Source: JBBRWO01 sp964388455 (lineage in GTDB: Bacteria > Actinomycetota > Coriobacteriia > Anaerosomatales > JAAXUF01). Taken from it: a stretch of DNA of 64,000 nt. The position numbers and the translations under genes are program-made. Below the pieces are notes generated by a model. That model saw only the letters and a list, made by a program, of their open reading frames with translations. It had not been told where the DNA came from and did no database searches. The stretch lies in assembly GCA_964388455.1 (NCBI GenBank), contig CAYMAN010000006.1:25402-89401 (forward strand), in the 5' to 3' direction. Positions 45,656-54,060 of this stretch are shown here, in pieces. The stretch's first letter is position 1; each line of letters opens with the position of its first letter.

Positions 45656-45801
45656 AAGAGTGCTCCCTGTCGCTCGGCTCGCGCGTGGTCAATCGCCAGC
45701 TAGTGACGCGCGGTGTGGGAACACTACCTCTGGTTGCGGCTGAAGCGAAGCGCTTCGGACGGACAGCATCGCGGTGTCGGCTCGGATGAGAAGGCCACGG
45801 G

Positions 45802-46809
45802 CTAGTCGGTCTTGCCGATCCTCCTGCGGCCTCTGCGGCGGTTTCTGCAGCGTTCGGAGCAATACATCGCCTCGGGTCGGCGCGTGGTGAACAACCCGCC
45901 ACACAACTTGCAGTACTTCACCAACCGACCTTTCTCCGACATGTCGCGAAGCGCCATATAGGCAAGCGCACTGATGAGTGACCCGTGCGACATAGAGGGG
46001 GAAACCCCATGTTCGTGGTGGAAACAGGGGTTGGTGAGATCCAGGGCCATGTTGAGTCTCGCGATACCCGCGGCACTCACGTTGGGATCAGACGTGTCCC
46101 AGGCAACCTTGATCGTCTCGGTCAGGGAGTGTGCCGCGATCATGAACTCATTGAGCGGCTCAGAGTACTCCTCCCAAAAGCGGTCGCTGAGTGGCGTCGG
46201 GTAGTCGTAGTCCCGGGCGCAGTCATCCGCATTAGCAAGCGGGAAGAACGGCCCCCAGGCCTCTGCGAGATCGACACGCTTGAGCTCGCTTCCGAGAAGC
46301 GACGTGCGCATCAGCGCATGGGGCTCTTCGATACCTGGAGACCAGAATTCAGGCGGCACGATATCGCCGACGACGACCGATATCTCTTCATCAGGCGCGA
46401 TTGGCGTGACCTGAAGGACCTGGCGTCGCCAGCTCGCCCCGCAGCGCGTCAGGATGTCTTGCTGGATCACTGCAATCCCGAACAGCCTTCCCTCGGCCCA
46501 TCGCGGGGCGAGCACAGCGCTCGCACACGCATGCGGAAGTATGCCGAGCAGTCCGAACTTGCTCGTCCACTCAAGGAGTCGGCGACGCGGAAGCTTCGTC
46601 AGCGGCTCTTCAGGCACACCACCCGAGTAGCGGTGCGGAAGTTCGTGGACCACCGCGCTCAGCGACTCATAGGGCGCGCGCTTGTCTACTTCCGGCTGCG
46701 TTTCGCGAAGTGCCATGAGGTCGAGGTCATAGGTCTCAAGGATCCCGTCTCCCGCAATTGACAGCGACCAGTCGGCCAGTCGCGAAGTGCCCTTCCACCA
46801 GTGCCCCAT
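45802..46809 (-). CDS. Zinc-finger protein of the element core, copy 2
   Basis: 335 aa from ATG 46809. Same length and layout as copy 1, with the C-terminal knuckle 'YCKLCGGLFTTRRPEAMYCSERCRNRRRGRRR'. Here the start is ATG instead of GTG, which confirms the start choice in copy 1. The zinc ligands and basic tail are conserved, while the middle has diverged more than the integrase. Confidence 0.72.
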   Translation of the reverse strand: MGHWWKGTSRLADWSLSIAGDGILETYDLDLMALRETQPEVDKRAPYESLSAVVHELPHRYSGGVPEEPLTKLPRRRLLEWTSKFGLLGILPHACASAVLAPRWAEGRLFGIAVIQQDILTRCGASWRRQVLQVTPIAPDEEISVVVGDIVPPEFWSPGIEEPHALMRTSLLGSELKRVDLAEAWGPFFPLANADDCARDYDYPTPLSDRFWEEYSEPLNEFMIAAHSLTETIKVAWDTSDPNVSAAGIARLNMALDLTNPCFHHEHGVSPSMSHGSLISALAYMALRDMSEKGRLVKYCKLCGGLFTTRRPEAMYCSERCRNRRRGRRRIGKTD

Positions 46810-46911
46810 TATTACCCCAGTCAAATCCGAGTATTAACTGGCAAAAGAATACTGCATGCTGGGCTTCGGCACAATGTAGCCCAGTCGGAGACAGGACGGA
46901 GACAGGCAGTC

Positions 46912-48213
46912 ATGGCGACACAGGTACTCACACAGGACGCACCTCCGAATCACGCCAGTGGGGGAGTCCAGATTCCAGTGCACTGCGCTCACGACGAGCT
47001 GGTGGCACTCGAGGCACTCGTAGGCAATCCGCGAAACCCCAACCAGCACCCCACAGCGCAAATCGCGATGCTCGCCAAAATCATCGCTGCGCAAGGCTGG
47101 CGTGCGCCGATCACCGTGAGCGCACGAAGCGGATTCGTGGTGCGCGGGCATGGGAGATTGGCCGCGGCACGACTGCTCGAGGCCGAGAAGGCGCCGGTCG
47201 ACTATCAGGAATACGAAAGCGAAGCCGCCGAGTGGGCAGACCTCATCGCTGACAACCGCATCGCAGAACTCGCCGAGATCGACATGTCGGCACTGTGCGA
47301 CCTGCTCACCGAACTCGATGTCGCGCAGTTCGACATGGGGCTAACGGGCTTCGACCACAGCGAACTCGAGCGGCTGATGACCTCGTTTGCGGATGACGGA
47401 ATCGAAGTAGAGGAGGACGAGGTTCCGGATCTGCCGGAGATTCCGCTCACGAAACCGGGCGACCTGTGGCTGTTGGGGAATCATCGCGTGCTGTGTGGCG
47501 ATTCGACTCGGAGCGATCACGTGACGCGACTCATGGGCGACCAGCGTGCCGTCTGCCTGTGGACCGACCCTCCCTACGGCGTGGAGTACGTCGGCAAGAC
47601 CAAGGAAGCCAAGCGAATCAAGAACGACGGAGCAGCGACGCTCGGTTCTCTTCTGGCAGGAGCATTCACCGCCGCAGATGGCGTACTGGCATCCGGGTCA
47701 CCGTTCTACGTCGCACACCCGGCAGGTCCGCTTGCGCTCGTGTTCGAATCGGCCATTCGAGATGTCGGGTGGAAGGTGCATGAGTCGCTTGTGTGGGTGA
47801 AGGACTCGATGGTGCTCGGACACTCGGACTATCACTATCGCCATGAGCCCATCCTCTATGGCTGGACTGAAGGCGCAGGCCGAAGCGGACGCGGGAAGCA
47901 GAGCGCATCGCGCTGGTTCGGCGACAACTCTCAGACCAGCGTGTTTGAGATTCCGCGCCCCAAACGCAGTGAAGAGCACCCGACGATGAAGCCCGTGGCA
48001 CTCGTCTCAGCGATGCTTGCCAACAGCGCGCCTGTCGGTGGCATTGTGCTTGATCCATTCCTTGGAAGCGGGACGACGCTCATCGCTGCCGAGCAGCTTG
48101 GACGGGTGTGCCTTGGGCTCGAACTCGATCCCGCCTATGTCGATGTCATCGTCAAGCGCTGGGAGAATCTCACCGGACGTACCGCCGTACTCGACACGGC
48201 CGAGAGGCCGTAG
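46912..48213 (+). CDS. ParB-like/DNA methyltransferase fusion, copy 2
   Basis: 433 aa from ATG 46912, exactly the length of copy 1. DPPYG and DPFLGSGTT are conserved, and the methyltransferase half is almost unchanged, so both probably methylate the same site. The N-terminal 30 residues differ most. Divergent from the zinc-finger gene over 102 bp. Confidence 0.9.
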   Translation: MATQVLTQDAPPNHASGGVQIPVHCAHDELVALEALVGNPRNPNQHPTAQIAMLAKIIAAQGWRAPITVSARSGFVVRGHGRLAAARLLEAEKAPVDYQEYESEAAEWADLIADNRIAELAEIDMSALCDLLTELDVAQFDMGLTGFDHSELERLMTSFADDGIEVEEDEVPDLPEIPLTKPGDLWLLGNHRVLCGDSTRSDHVTRLMGDQRAVCLWTDPPYGVEYVGKTKEAKRIKNDGAATLGSLLAGAFTAADGVLASGSPFYVAHPAGPLALVFESAIRDVGWKVHESLVWVKDSMVLGHSDYHYRHEPILYGWTEGAGRSGRGKQSASRWFGDNSQTSVFEIPRPKRSEEHPTMKPVALVSAMLANSAPVGGIVLDPFLGSGTTLIAAEQLGRVCLGLELDPAYVDVIVKRWENLTGRTAVLDTAERP

Positions 48214-48219
48214 GGCCCT

Positions 48220-48720
48220 ATGGCCAGACCGAGCAAGTATGACCCGATAATCACGCCGATACTGGCCCGGGCGCTGGCTCGCGAAGGCCACACCGACGCG
48301 GAGATTGCCGAGAGGCTCGATCCCCCCGTCGGTGTGGCGACGCTGAACCGTTGGAAGAAGGACCACCCGGAATTGTACGAGGCGCTCAAGCAGGGCAAGT
48401 CGGTCGTGGATGCTCAGGTCGAAGAGAGCCTCTTGCGGCGTGCACTCGGCTTCTCCACGACTGAGACTCGCCTGGAGGCCAAGTCCGATGAACTGGGCAG
48501 GCCGCTACGGGGAGGGAGGGTGATCAAAATCACGCGAGAGGTCCCCCCTGATTCTACCGCCGCCATCTTCTGGCTCAAGAACCGCAAGCCCGGACAGTGG
48601 AGAGACAAGCAGGACATAGCCGTCGCCGTCGATGACAGCGAGCGTATCAAGGCGTGGCTTGCCGTGACGCAGCCTACCTCCGAAGACGTCGCCGCGCTCT
48701 TTGCCGATGATGAGGTCTAA
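48220..48720 (+). CDS. Terminase-small-subunit-like HTH protein, copy 2
   Basis: 166 aa, 6 nt after the methyltransferase. Same HTH ('THTDAEIAERL'-type helix region) and 'AAIFWLKNRKPGQWRDKQ' motif as copy 1 but with a shorter C-terminus ('VAALFADDEV'), which marks the edge of the shared core. Confidence 0.65.
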   Translation: MARPSKYDPIITPILARALAREGHTDAEIAERLDPPVGVATLNRWKKDHPELYEALKQGKSVVDAQVEESLLRRALGFSTTETRLEAKSDELGRPLRGGRVIKITREVPPDSTAAIFWLKNRKPGQWRDKQDIAVAVDDSERIKAWLAVTQPTSEDVAALFADDEV

Positions 48721-49023
48721 ATCGGAGGCGTAGGTGATCATAGTAGATTCGACGTCTTCGATTGCGGGCACCCCTGGGCATGCTCAAAGACCCGCTATTC
48801 TCATTGAGGACGCCTGGCGCGGTGACCCGCCAGTCATCAAGTCGTGCGGCGTTCCCCAACAGGAGCGGGCGGGGCCAATCGCGCGGTGGCCGCCCAACCA
48901 GCGCATCAATCTCACGCCCGCATGCGCTCGGTTATGCTGGTATCGCTCGGGCGCAGGTTATGCCGCAAGGACGATCGACGGATGCAGCAGTCGTGGGGGC
49001 ACGCGCTGCGGGGGAGGACCACT
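48721..49023. other. Spacer before the Shedu gene
   Basis: 303 bp without a gene. Its right half holds an attC-like palindrome (separate entry) and GGTTATGCTGG at 48930-48940, which recurs at 50165-50175 before the oxygenase gene. GGGGGAGGA at 49010-49018 is the ribosome-binding site for the TTG start at 49024. Confidence 0.45.
48892..48937. repeat. attC-like palindrome 1
   Basis: GCCCAAC (48892-48898), then GCGCAT (48901-48906) and ATGCGC (48922-48927) as a perfect inverted repeat, then GTTATGC. The outer boxes resemble the RYYYAAC/GTTRRRY ends of integron attC sites, imperfectly. Confidence 0.35.
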
Positions 49024-50118
49024 TTGACTGAACCGATTCGGATTGACTCGACGTCAAGCGATTCCGCTGGCGCGCTAGAGCCGGTCGTTTTGTGGACCAG
49101 CGACAACGGCCGCCGTCGGCTGCGTTTCTGCCCGAACTTGCACAACAATCCCAACGATCCAGATGCCGTCGTTAGTGGAGAGCTGCGCTATCAGGCGAAG
49201 CGCGAAATCGACCAGTTTGTCAACGATGAGTCGCTCTCGCTGACCCTTCGTGCAGGCGAATGGACGCGGTACGACTTCCCAAGCGACGCACTTCTTGAGT
49301 TCTACCGTGTACTCTCCGGGCTCTACGAAGCGTGTACCGCAAATGGGGTCCCCCGACGTCAGTATCTGATGGTGCCGGTTGACGGTGAAGTCGATGATGC
49401 GTTGGCTCCGGCAGCAATCCAAGATGTGGTGCAGTGGCTGCTGACGTGTACGAACCCAGGTTCGCTGGCCACAAGCCTGACCAGCCTGGGGCCGGAAGAC
49501 GCAAGATACCTGAGTGCCGCATCTGCGGCGGCCTCGCTCAACGCTCTACTCGTTGAATGGGACTCACTTGCCAGTAGTCCCGAACCCGCTTGGCACACCC
49601 TGCTCGCTCGTCATGAGTGGGTAATCGAACAGGTGCTGGGTCAGCCGCTCGTATTGTTCCAGGATGAGGCGGTGGTCTCCTCTCCCACGGTGACCCGCAA
49701 GAAGGCCGCATACGTGGATTTCATGCTCATGAATCCACACACGAACGCGATTGCTCTCGTTGAGATCAAGCGAGCCGACACCGCGCTGCTTCAAGCGCAG
49801 CCGTACCGTGGTGAGGCGTATGCAGCCTCGGTCGAGCTTTCGGGTGCGATTGCGCAGGCCCAGTACTACCGCACCACTTTCCAGCGGGATATCGAGACTC
49901 TCATGCGTGACACTGAGCACCTGCAACTTGCGTTCCCACGCTCGGTGCTAATCATCGGGGATTCTCGCAGTCTCGATGACGATGCGAAGCGCACATCGTT
50001 CGAACGATTCCGGTCGGGCGTGGGCGATGTAGAAGTCCTGACGTTTGACGAGTTGCGTTCGCGGGTCGAGGGTTTCTTGGCAATCGTCACAGGAGAAGCG
50101 TTTCCGGCTGTGATCTAG
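49024..50118 (+). CDS. Shedu-type anti-phage nuclease (SduA, DUF4263)
   Basis: 364 aa from TTG 49024, chosen for the strong ribosome-binding site 5 nt upstream. The C-terminal half carries the DUF4263 pattern: 'WHTLLARHEWVIEQVLGQPL', then the PD-(D/E)XK core 'YVDFMLMNPHTNAIALVEIKRADTALL' with Asp near 231 and E247-I-K249. Shedu is a single-gene defence system that cuts DNA. The N-terminal 150 residues are the variable regulatory part, as in other Shedu proteins. Confidence 0.85.
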   Translation: MTEPIRIDSTSSDSAGALEPVVLWTSDNGRRRLRFCPNLHNNPNDPDAVVSGELRYQAKREIDQFVNDESLSLTLRAGEWTRYDFPSDALLEFYRVLSGLYEACTANGVPRRQYLMVPVDGEVDDALAPAAIQDVVQWLLTCTNPGSLATSLTSLGPEDARYLSAASAAASLNALLVEWDSLASSPEPAWHTLLARHEWVIEQVLGQPLVLFQDEAVVSSPTVTRKKAAYVDFMLMNPHTNAIALVEIKRADTALLQAQPYRGEAYAASVELSGAIAQAQYYRTTFQRDIETLMRDTEHLQLAFPRSVLIIGDSRSLDDDAKRTSFERFRSGVGDVEVLTFDELRSRVEGFLAIVTGEAFPAVI

Positions 50119-50132
50119 ACGGCGCGAATCGG

Positions 50133-50167
50133 CAAGCGCATCAACCTGCCGCGCGTCAGCGTTGGGT
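50133..50167. repeat. attC-like palindrome 2
   Basis: GCGCATCAAC followed by GCGCGTCAGC and GTTGGGT, 15-50 nt after the Shedu stop. GTTGGGT fits the GTTRRRY consensus exactly; the opposite end is degenerate. Confidence 0.35.
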
Positions 50168-50223
50168 TATGCTGGAATCGTTCGGCGCGCTTACGCGCAA
50201 TGCACGTGCAACGGAGGTGTCTA

Positions 50224-50847
50224 GTGGCGGGCTCGCTCGACAAGGACGGGTGGTCTACCTTCACTTCCTTCGCGCCTTTGGAGGAGGTGGCGGCGAAGTT
50301 CGGGCTGCCTGTTCCCGCGCGAACAGGAGGCGGATTGGTTTCTGCCCTACGCGTTGCTGATGCCGCTGACGGTCATCCCAACTCTCTAACGTCGCGCCAC
50401 GGCGCTGGCGCGTTTCCATACCACACCGATGGTGCGCACTTCGCTTTGGTGCCGCGCTACCTAGTTCTGCGCCTCGCATCGGGGACGGTCTCGCATCGCC
50501 CAACGGAGTTGGTCGACCTGATGGGGCGGATTGATGACGCAGACGAGCGGCTATTGTCGACTGAACGGTGGAAGTTCGGAACCGGGCGGTCCTGCTTCAT
50601 CAGTACGATCTGGTCATCCGGCGGATTGCGCTATGACATGGGCATTATGCGGCCTGCAGTGCCACGCAGGGATGCTTCCGCTGGGCTGGTTGAGCGCTTG
50701 CTCGCCAGCGCTGATCCAATCGGCATCGACTGGATAGAGGGACTCACTGCCGTCATCGATAATCATCGGATGCTGCATGCAAGGGCCGCAGGTTCGGGCA
50801 TTCCGGAGAGTCGGATCCTAGAGAGAGTGCTGGTGATGGGCGCATGA
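50224..50847 (+). CDS. TauD-like Fe(II)/2-oxoglutarate dioxygenase
   Basis: 207 aa from GTG 50224 with GGAGG 7 nt upstream. 'FPYHTDGAHFALVPRYLVLRL' gives the metal-binding HxD; 'VIDNHRMLHARA' gives the distal His; the following Arg in 'SRILERV' should bind 2-oxoglutarate. This is the TauD/clavaminate-synthase pattern, somewhat shorter than usual. The stop overlaps the next gene (ATGA), so it is coupled to a HEPN-type protein. An oxygenase in a defence island is unusual; the substrate is unknown. Confidence 0.78.
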   Translation: MAGSLDKDGWSTFTSFAPLEEVAAKFGLPVPARTGGGLVSALRVADAADGHPNSLTSRHGAGAFPYHTDGAHFALVPRYLVLRLASGTVSHRPTELVDLMGRIDDADERLLSTERWKFGTGRSCFISTIWSSGGLRYDMGIMRPAVPRRDASAGLVERLLASADPIGIDWIEGLTAVIDNHRMLHARAAGSGIPESRILERVLVMGA

Positions 50848-51770
50848 TATGGAACTCGGATCCTCTATTCGAGAAAGCCGCGGTCTACTTCGCTCGCGCA
50901 TACTCGGCGGATCGCGAGGGGGATGAGTTCCCCCTCTACCTGACACTGGGATTCGAACTGTTAGCTAGAGCAGCCTTGGCAAGGGTGCACCCGGCCCTAC
51001 TGGCGGACCCAGCTCAGGGTGAGAACTTGATGTTCGCGTTTGGGTTTGCGGGGCCGGCGAAGGGCCAGCCCAAGTCCATCCCAATGAAGTCGGTACTGCA
51101 TCGCCTAGTAGTGGTCGTTGATGACTTCTCGGATGACGACTTCAAGTTCGCCACGTCAGTCATCGAGGTACGCAATGGCGAGCTTCACAGTGCGGATATG
51201 CCCTTTGAGTCTTTCGGGCCGGGCATCTGGTTGCCACAGCTTCTGCGGATAAGCAACGTCTTGTGCCTGAGCATGGGAAAGTCGCTTGAAGATCTAGTCG
51301 GCGTCGCGGATGCAAAGACTGCCACAGAGATGATTGAGGGTCTCGACGATGTGTTGAAGGGCGAGGCCTTGAAGGCCGTGGCTAGCGCAAAGTCCGCCTT
51401 CGATACCCTGGACGAAGAGAACCAGACCACCAGATACTCTCTGGCCCTCGAATACACAGAGGCGAATGCAGGGTGGGCTGATCGAAAGATCACCTGTCCC
51501 GCGTGTGGATCAGACGCGCTGCTCAAAGGAAAGGCACTTCGGGTCGTCGACACGGTGGCGACTGAGGGAGAGATTGAAGAGAAGACGGAGGTAATGCCCA
51601 CGGCGCTTCACTGCGAAGCCTGCGGACTCAGCCTCTCGAAGAACGGGCATCTGTTCCACCTAGGACTCGGTGCGCTGTACATGGCCACGGACACGATAGA
51701 CCCCGTCGACTACTTCGGTATCGAGTTCGACCCTTCGGACTATTTCGAACCGGAGTACGGGAACGACTAG
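50844..51770 (+). CDS. HEPN-like putative RNase with zinc ribbon
   Basis: 308 aa. The helical N-terminal domain contains 'VIEVRNGELHSAD', where R110-N-x3-H115 fits the Rx4-6H motif of HEPN ribonucleases. The C-terminal part has a zinc ribbon, 'CPACG' (218-221) and 'CEACG' (257-260). The tail is acidic. Translationally coupled to the dioxygenase gene. HEPN proteins often act as toxic RNases; here the partner would be an oxygenase, not a nucleotidyltransferase. RNase function inferred. Confidence 0.65.
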   Translation: MIWNSDPLFEKAAVYFARAYSADREGDEFPLYLTLGFELLARAALARVHPALLADPAQGENLMFAFGFAGPAKGQPKSIPMKSVLHRLVVVVDDFSDDDFKFATSVIEVRNGELHSADMPFESFGPGIWLPQLLRISNVLCLSMGKSLEDLVGVADAKTATEMIEGLDDVLKGEALKAVASAKSAFDTLDEENQTTRYSLALEYTEANAGWADRKITCPACGSDALLKGKALRVVDTVATEGEIEEKTEVMPTALHCEACGLSLSKNGHLFHLGLGALYMATDTIDPVDYFGIEFDPSDYFEPEYGND

Positions 51771-51787
51771 AGTGTCTCGGCGGCCCA

Positions 51788-51873
51788 TCGAACAATCGCT
51801 TCGAGAGGGCGGACGGCGCAAGCCGGCAATACCCGCGCGACGTGGACTGCCGCTCCGCCGAAGCACGTTAGTC
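51788..51873. repeat. attC-like imperfect palindrome 3
   Basis: GAACAATCGCTTCG on the left and CCGCCGAAGCACGTTAG on the right can pair (CGCTTCG/CGAAGC and GGCGGA/TCCGCC) across a GC-rich centre, 18 nt after the HEPN gene stop. The AAC...GTT ends and length of 85 bp suit an attC site. Confidence 0.4.
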
Positions 51874-51954
51874 CTGCATTCTGTGCCTTCGCACTCAACG
51901 GGTCCACTTGATTGGACGCGAACCGACGCACATTGCCTGTACTAGGAGGTAGCC

Positions 51955-52764
51955 ATGGGGGCTGATGCCCAGAACCACATCAACTCGTCCGGATTCCCGT
52001 TGCAGATTGGGCTCGGGCACGCCATCGATGCCGGGGGCCATGAGCATGGCTGGCATGTGCTGCACACTGAACACGGGTGGCTGAATCAGGAGACCGGCGA
52101 ATCCGGGTTCATTGACCTCGTGGTTGAGAACAGCGCAGGGACGATTGTGCTGAACGTAGAGTGCAAACGTCCGAGGGACGCTACATGGCTGTTTCTCCTG
52201 CCCGAACCAGATAGTGGGATTCAGGTGGGTGCGAAGTACTGGGCTACGTCGTTGTCCGGCGATGGGGTTGGGTACTTCGACTGGCTCGATGCCCAGCTCG
52301 TGCCGGCGTCATATGAGTCGGGGTTTTGTGTCGTTGCTGGCCAGGACTCGAACAGCCGACCAATGCTTGAACGGATCGCGGCGCAGGTGGTCGAGTCGAC
52401 GGAAGCCCTTGCTCGCGAAGAGAAGCCGCTTCTGCGGCAGTGCGGCTACCCTCGAGTACGAACCTACGTCAATGTGATTGTCACAACGGCCACCTTGGAG
52501 GCGTGTAGGTTCGACGCGTACGCGGTGAGCCTCGACGCGGGGAAGATCGACGCCGTCGAGAATGAAGAGGTTGAGTTCATCAGGTTCCGCAAGCAGCTCT
52601 CGCCGCGTCCCCGGCTGCCTGAAGACCTAGCGAAATGGGGATTCGGTAGGCTCGCGAAAGCGAAGGAGAACACCGTCTTCGTAGTCCAAGCCAAGGACTT
52701 CATCGCGTTCATGAAGCAGATTCAACTTGACCCCAACATCGGTCGGCTCGTTGCCCTAAGCTAA
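51955..52764 (+). CDS. PD-(D/E)XK nuclease-like protein
   Basis: 269 aa from ATG 51955 with AGGAGG upstream. Residues 50-75 read 'SGFIDLVVENSAGTIVLNVECKRP': Asp54 and E69-C-K71 form the PD-(D/E)XK catalytic core. Otherwise not similar to a family I know. It stands alone between two attC-like spacers, so it is likely a single-gene defence or restriction unit. The TAA stop lies inside the following palindrome. Confidence 0.65.
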   Translation: MGADAQNHINSSGFPLQIGLGHAIDAGGHEHGWHVLHTEHGWLNQETGESGFIDLVVENSAGTIVLNVECKRPRDATWLFLLPEPDSGIQVGAKYWATSLSGDGVGYFDWLDAQLVPASYESGFCVVAGQDSNSRPMLERIAAQVVESTEALAREEKPLLRQCGYPRVRTYVNVIVTTATLEACRFDAYAVSLDAGKIDAVENEEVEFIRFRKQLSPRPRLPEDLAKWGFGRLAKAKENTVFVVQAKDFIAFMKQIQLDPNIGRLVALS

Positions 52765-52843
52765 CGGGCACTTTGAGCGGTCCCGCGGAAGTCGGCGTAC
52801 GCCGGAAGCGCACTGCGCACCGCGCACGCGCCCCTAGTTAGGT
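52761..52843. repeat. attC-like palindrome 4 (best match)
   Basis: CTAACGGGC (52761-52769) and GCCCCTAGTTAG (52830-52841) are inverted, and GTTAGGT fits the GTTRRRY box. The stop codon of the upstream gene is part of the CTAAC box, as in many integron cassettes. The centre is GC-rich with further short pairings. Confidence 0.45.
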
Positions 52844-52856
52844 GGGAGTGGATGAG

Positions 52857-53306
52857 ATGTCCGACGCAGTAACCGGCCCGCTGACGGAACGACTCGACGC
52901 CGACTTGCGGCGACAAATTCGCGCCCGGCGTGATGGCATGGTGCGTGAGCTACGCTTCCTCAGCGACAAGCGCGATCCAATGCTCACTCGCGTACGTCAG
53001 CACGGCTGGTCGAACGAACGCCTCTCCATTCTGTGTGGCCTCAACTCCTTCTACCTGTTCGTGATGGGCCCGCTGGCAAGTTCCGCAAGTGACCGGTCCA
53101 GCGTCATTGGCCGCGACATGGTCATCCAGTACGGGGAGTCCCTGCGTTTTGACGCGCATAGAGGTGCGCGCATCCGGGGTGCGCACGCCAGCTTCATGCA
53201 ATCGCTCGAGGATGTCCCGGATGCGCACGGAGTACTGACCGCAGCTCGATTCGGGGACCTTCTCTTTCGGCTGCATCGAGCTCTGGAGCGAGACCGTGAG
53301 CGCTGA
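52857..53306 (+). CDS. Small helical hypothetical protein
   Basis: 149 aa from ATG 52857 (GGTGGGAG 8 nt upstream; a GTG at 52842 is possible). Rich in Arg and Leu, predicted helical, no motif recognised. Its 3' end overlaps the next gene by 11 nt, so the two are one unit. Confidence 0.65.
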   Translation: MSDAVTGPLTERLDADLRRQIRARRDGMVRELRFLSDKRDPMLTRVRQHGWSNERLSILCGLNSFYLFVMGPLASSASDRSSVIGRDMVIQYGESLRFDAHRGARIRGAHASFMQSLEDVPDAHGVLTAARFGDLLFRLHRALERDRER

Positions 53307-54036
53307 CAAATGGGTGACGGCCGTTGAGGGCAGAATGCGGCAGTTTGCGATTTCGCATTCTCTAGTCCTATCCCAAACGAAGCGCCAAGTTTCGGCGGCA
53401 TTTGAAATCGGATGCTTCCACGCCCTGACGGAGTTCTACGAGCTCGAGTTCGACGTGATGCCCGAGTCTCTCGGTGACGATGGCGAGTATCGCTATTTGA
53501 CGACCCCTAGCGGCAACCCGCACAACTACTCCTACCTGTCGCTCCGAGGGCCGGATGGACAGTACGAGTTGAGGCAGCAAGTGCGCATACAGTCCCATGC
53601 TCATCCGGAGATAGCGGTCACTCCAGATCTGGTCGTGATGGCCGCCGGGGCGGAGATTGTGACGGCTCGCCGGCCGGAGTTTGCATCGGGAAAGCGCGGG
53701 TTCTACACAGTCGGCAGTGCCGACGTGGTGGCTGCGCACGAGTGCAAGTCAATGAGCCCGTTTCCTGAACTCCTCGTCAACTTCATCGGAATTCTTGTGG
53801 CCTGTCACGCATGGTTCGAGGAAGACGGGCCCGCATTCATAGTCGACCCAGAAGGCCCACATGCAGCCCCCTCGCTCTTCATCGGTGGGGACGCCAGCGC
53901 GCTTCACCTGAAGATGATTGCGGGTCTCGAGGAAACCTACCCGTTGAATATTGTCGTAGGACTGCACTCAGGCAAGTGGAGTCTGTTTGGTGAGGAACGT
54001 CAGCTGAACCGTCTTTCGCGTGCCGTCTCCACCTAA
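53296..54036 (+). CDS. Putative PD-(D/E)XK nuclease, partner of the small helical protein
   Basis: 246 aa from GTG 53296. The centre reads 'EIAVTPDLVVMA' (Asp111) and, 38 residues later, 'DVVAAHECKSM' (E149-C-K151), an endonuclease-like core. No family name known to me. Overlap with the upstream gene points to a two-gene system; the next gene starts 24 nt downstream and may be cotranscribed. Confidence 0.6.
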   Translation: MSADKWVTAVEGRMRQFAISHSLVLSQTKRQVSAAFEIGCFHALTEFYELEFDVMPESLGDDGEYRYLTTPSGNPHNYSYLSLRGPDGQYELRQQVRIQSHAHPEIAVTPDLVVMAAGAEIVTARRPEFASGKRGFYTVGSADVVAAHECKSMSPFPELLVNFIGILVACHAWFEEDGPAFIVDPEGPHAAPSLFIGGDASALHLKMIAGLEETYPLNIVVGLHSGKWSLFGEERQLNRLSRAVST

Positions 54037-54060
54037 CGTCAGAAGCAACAAGGAGGTCTC

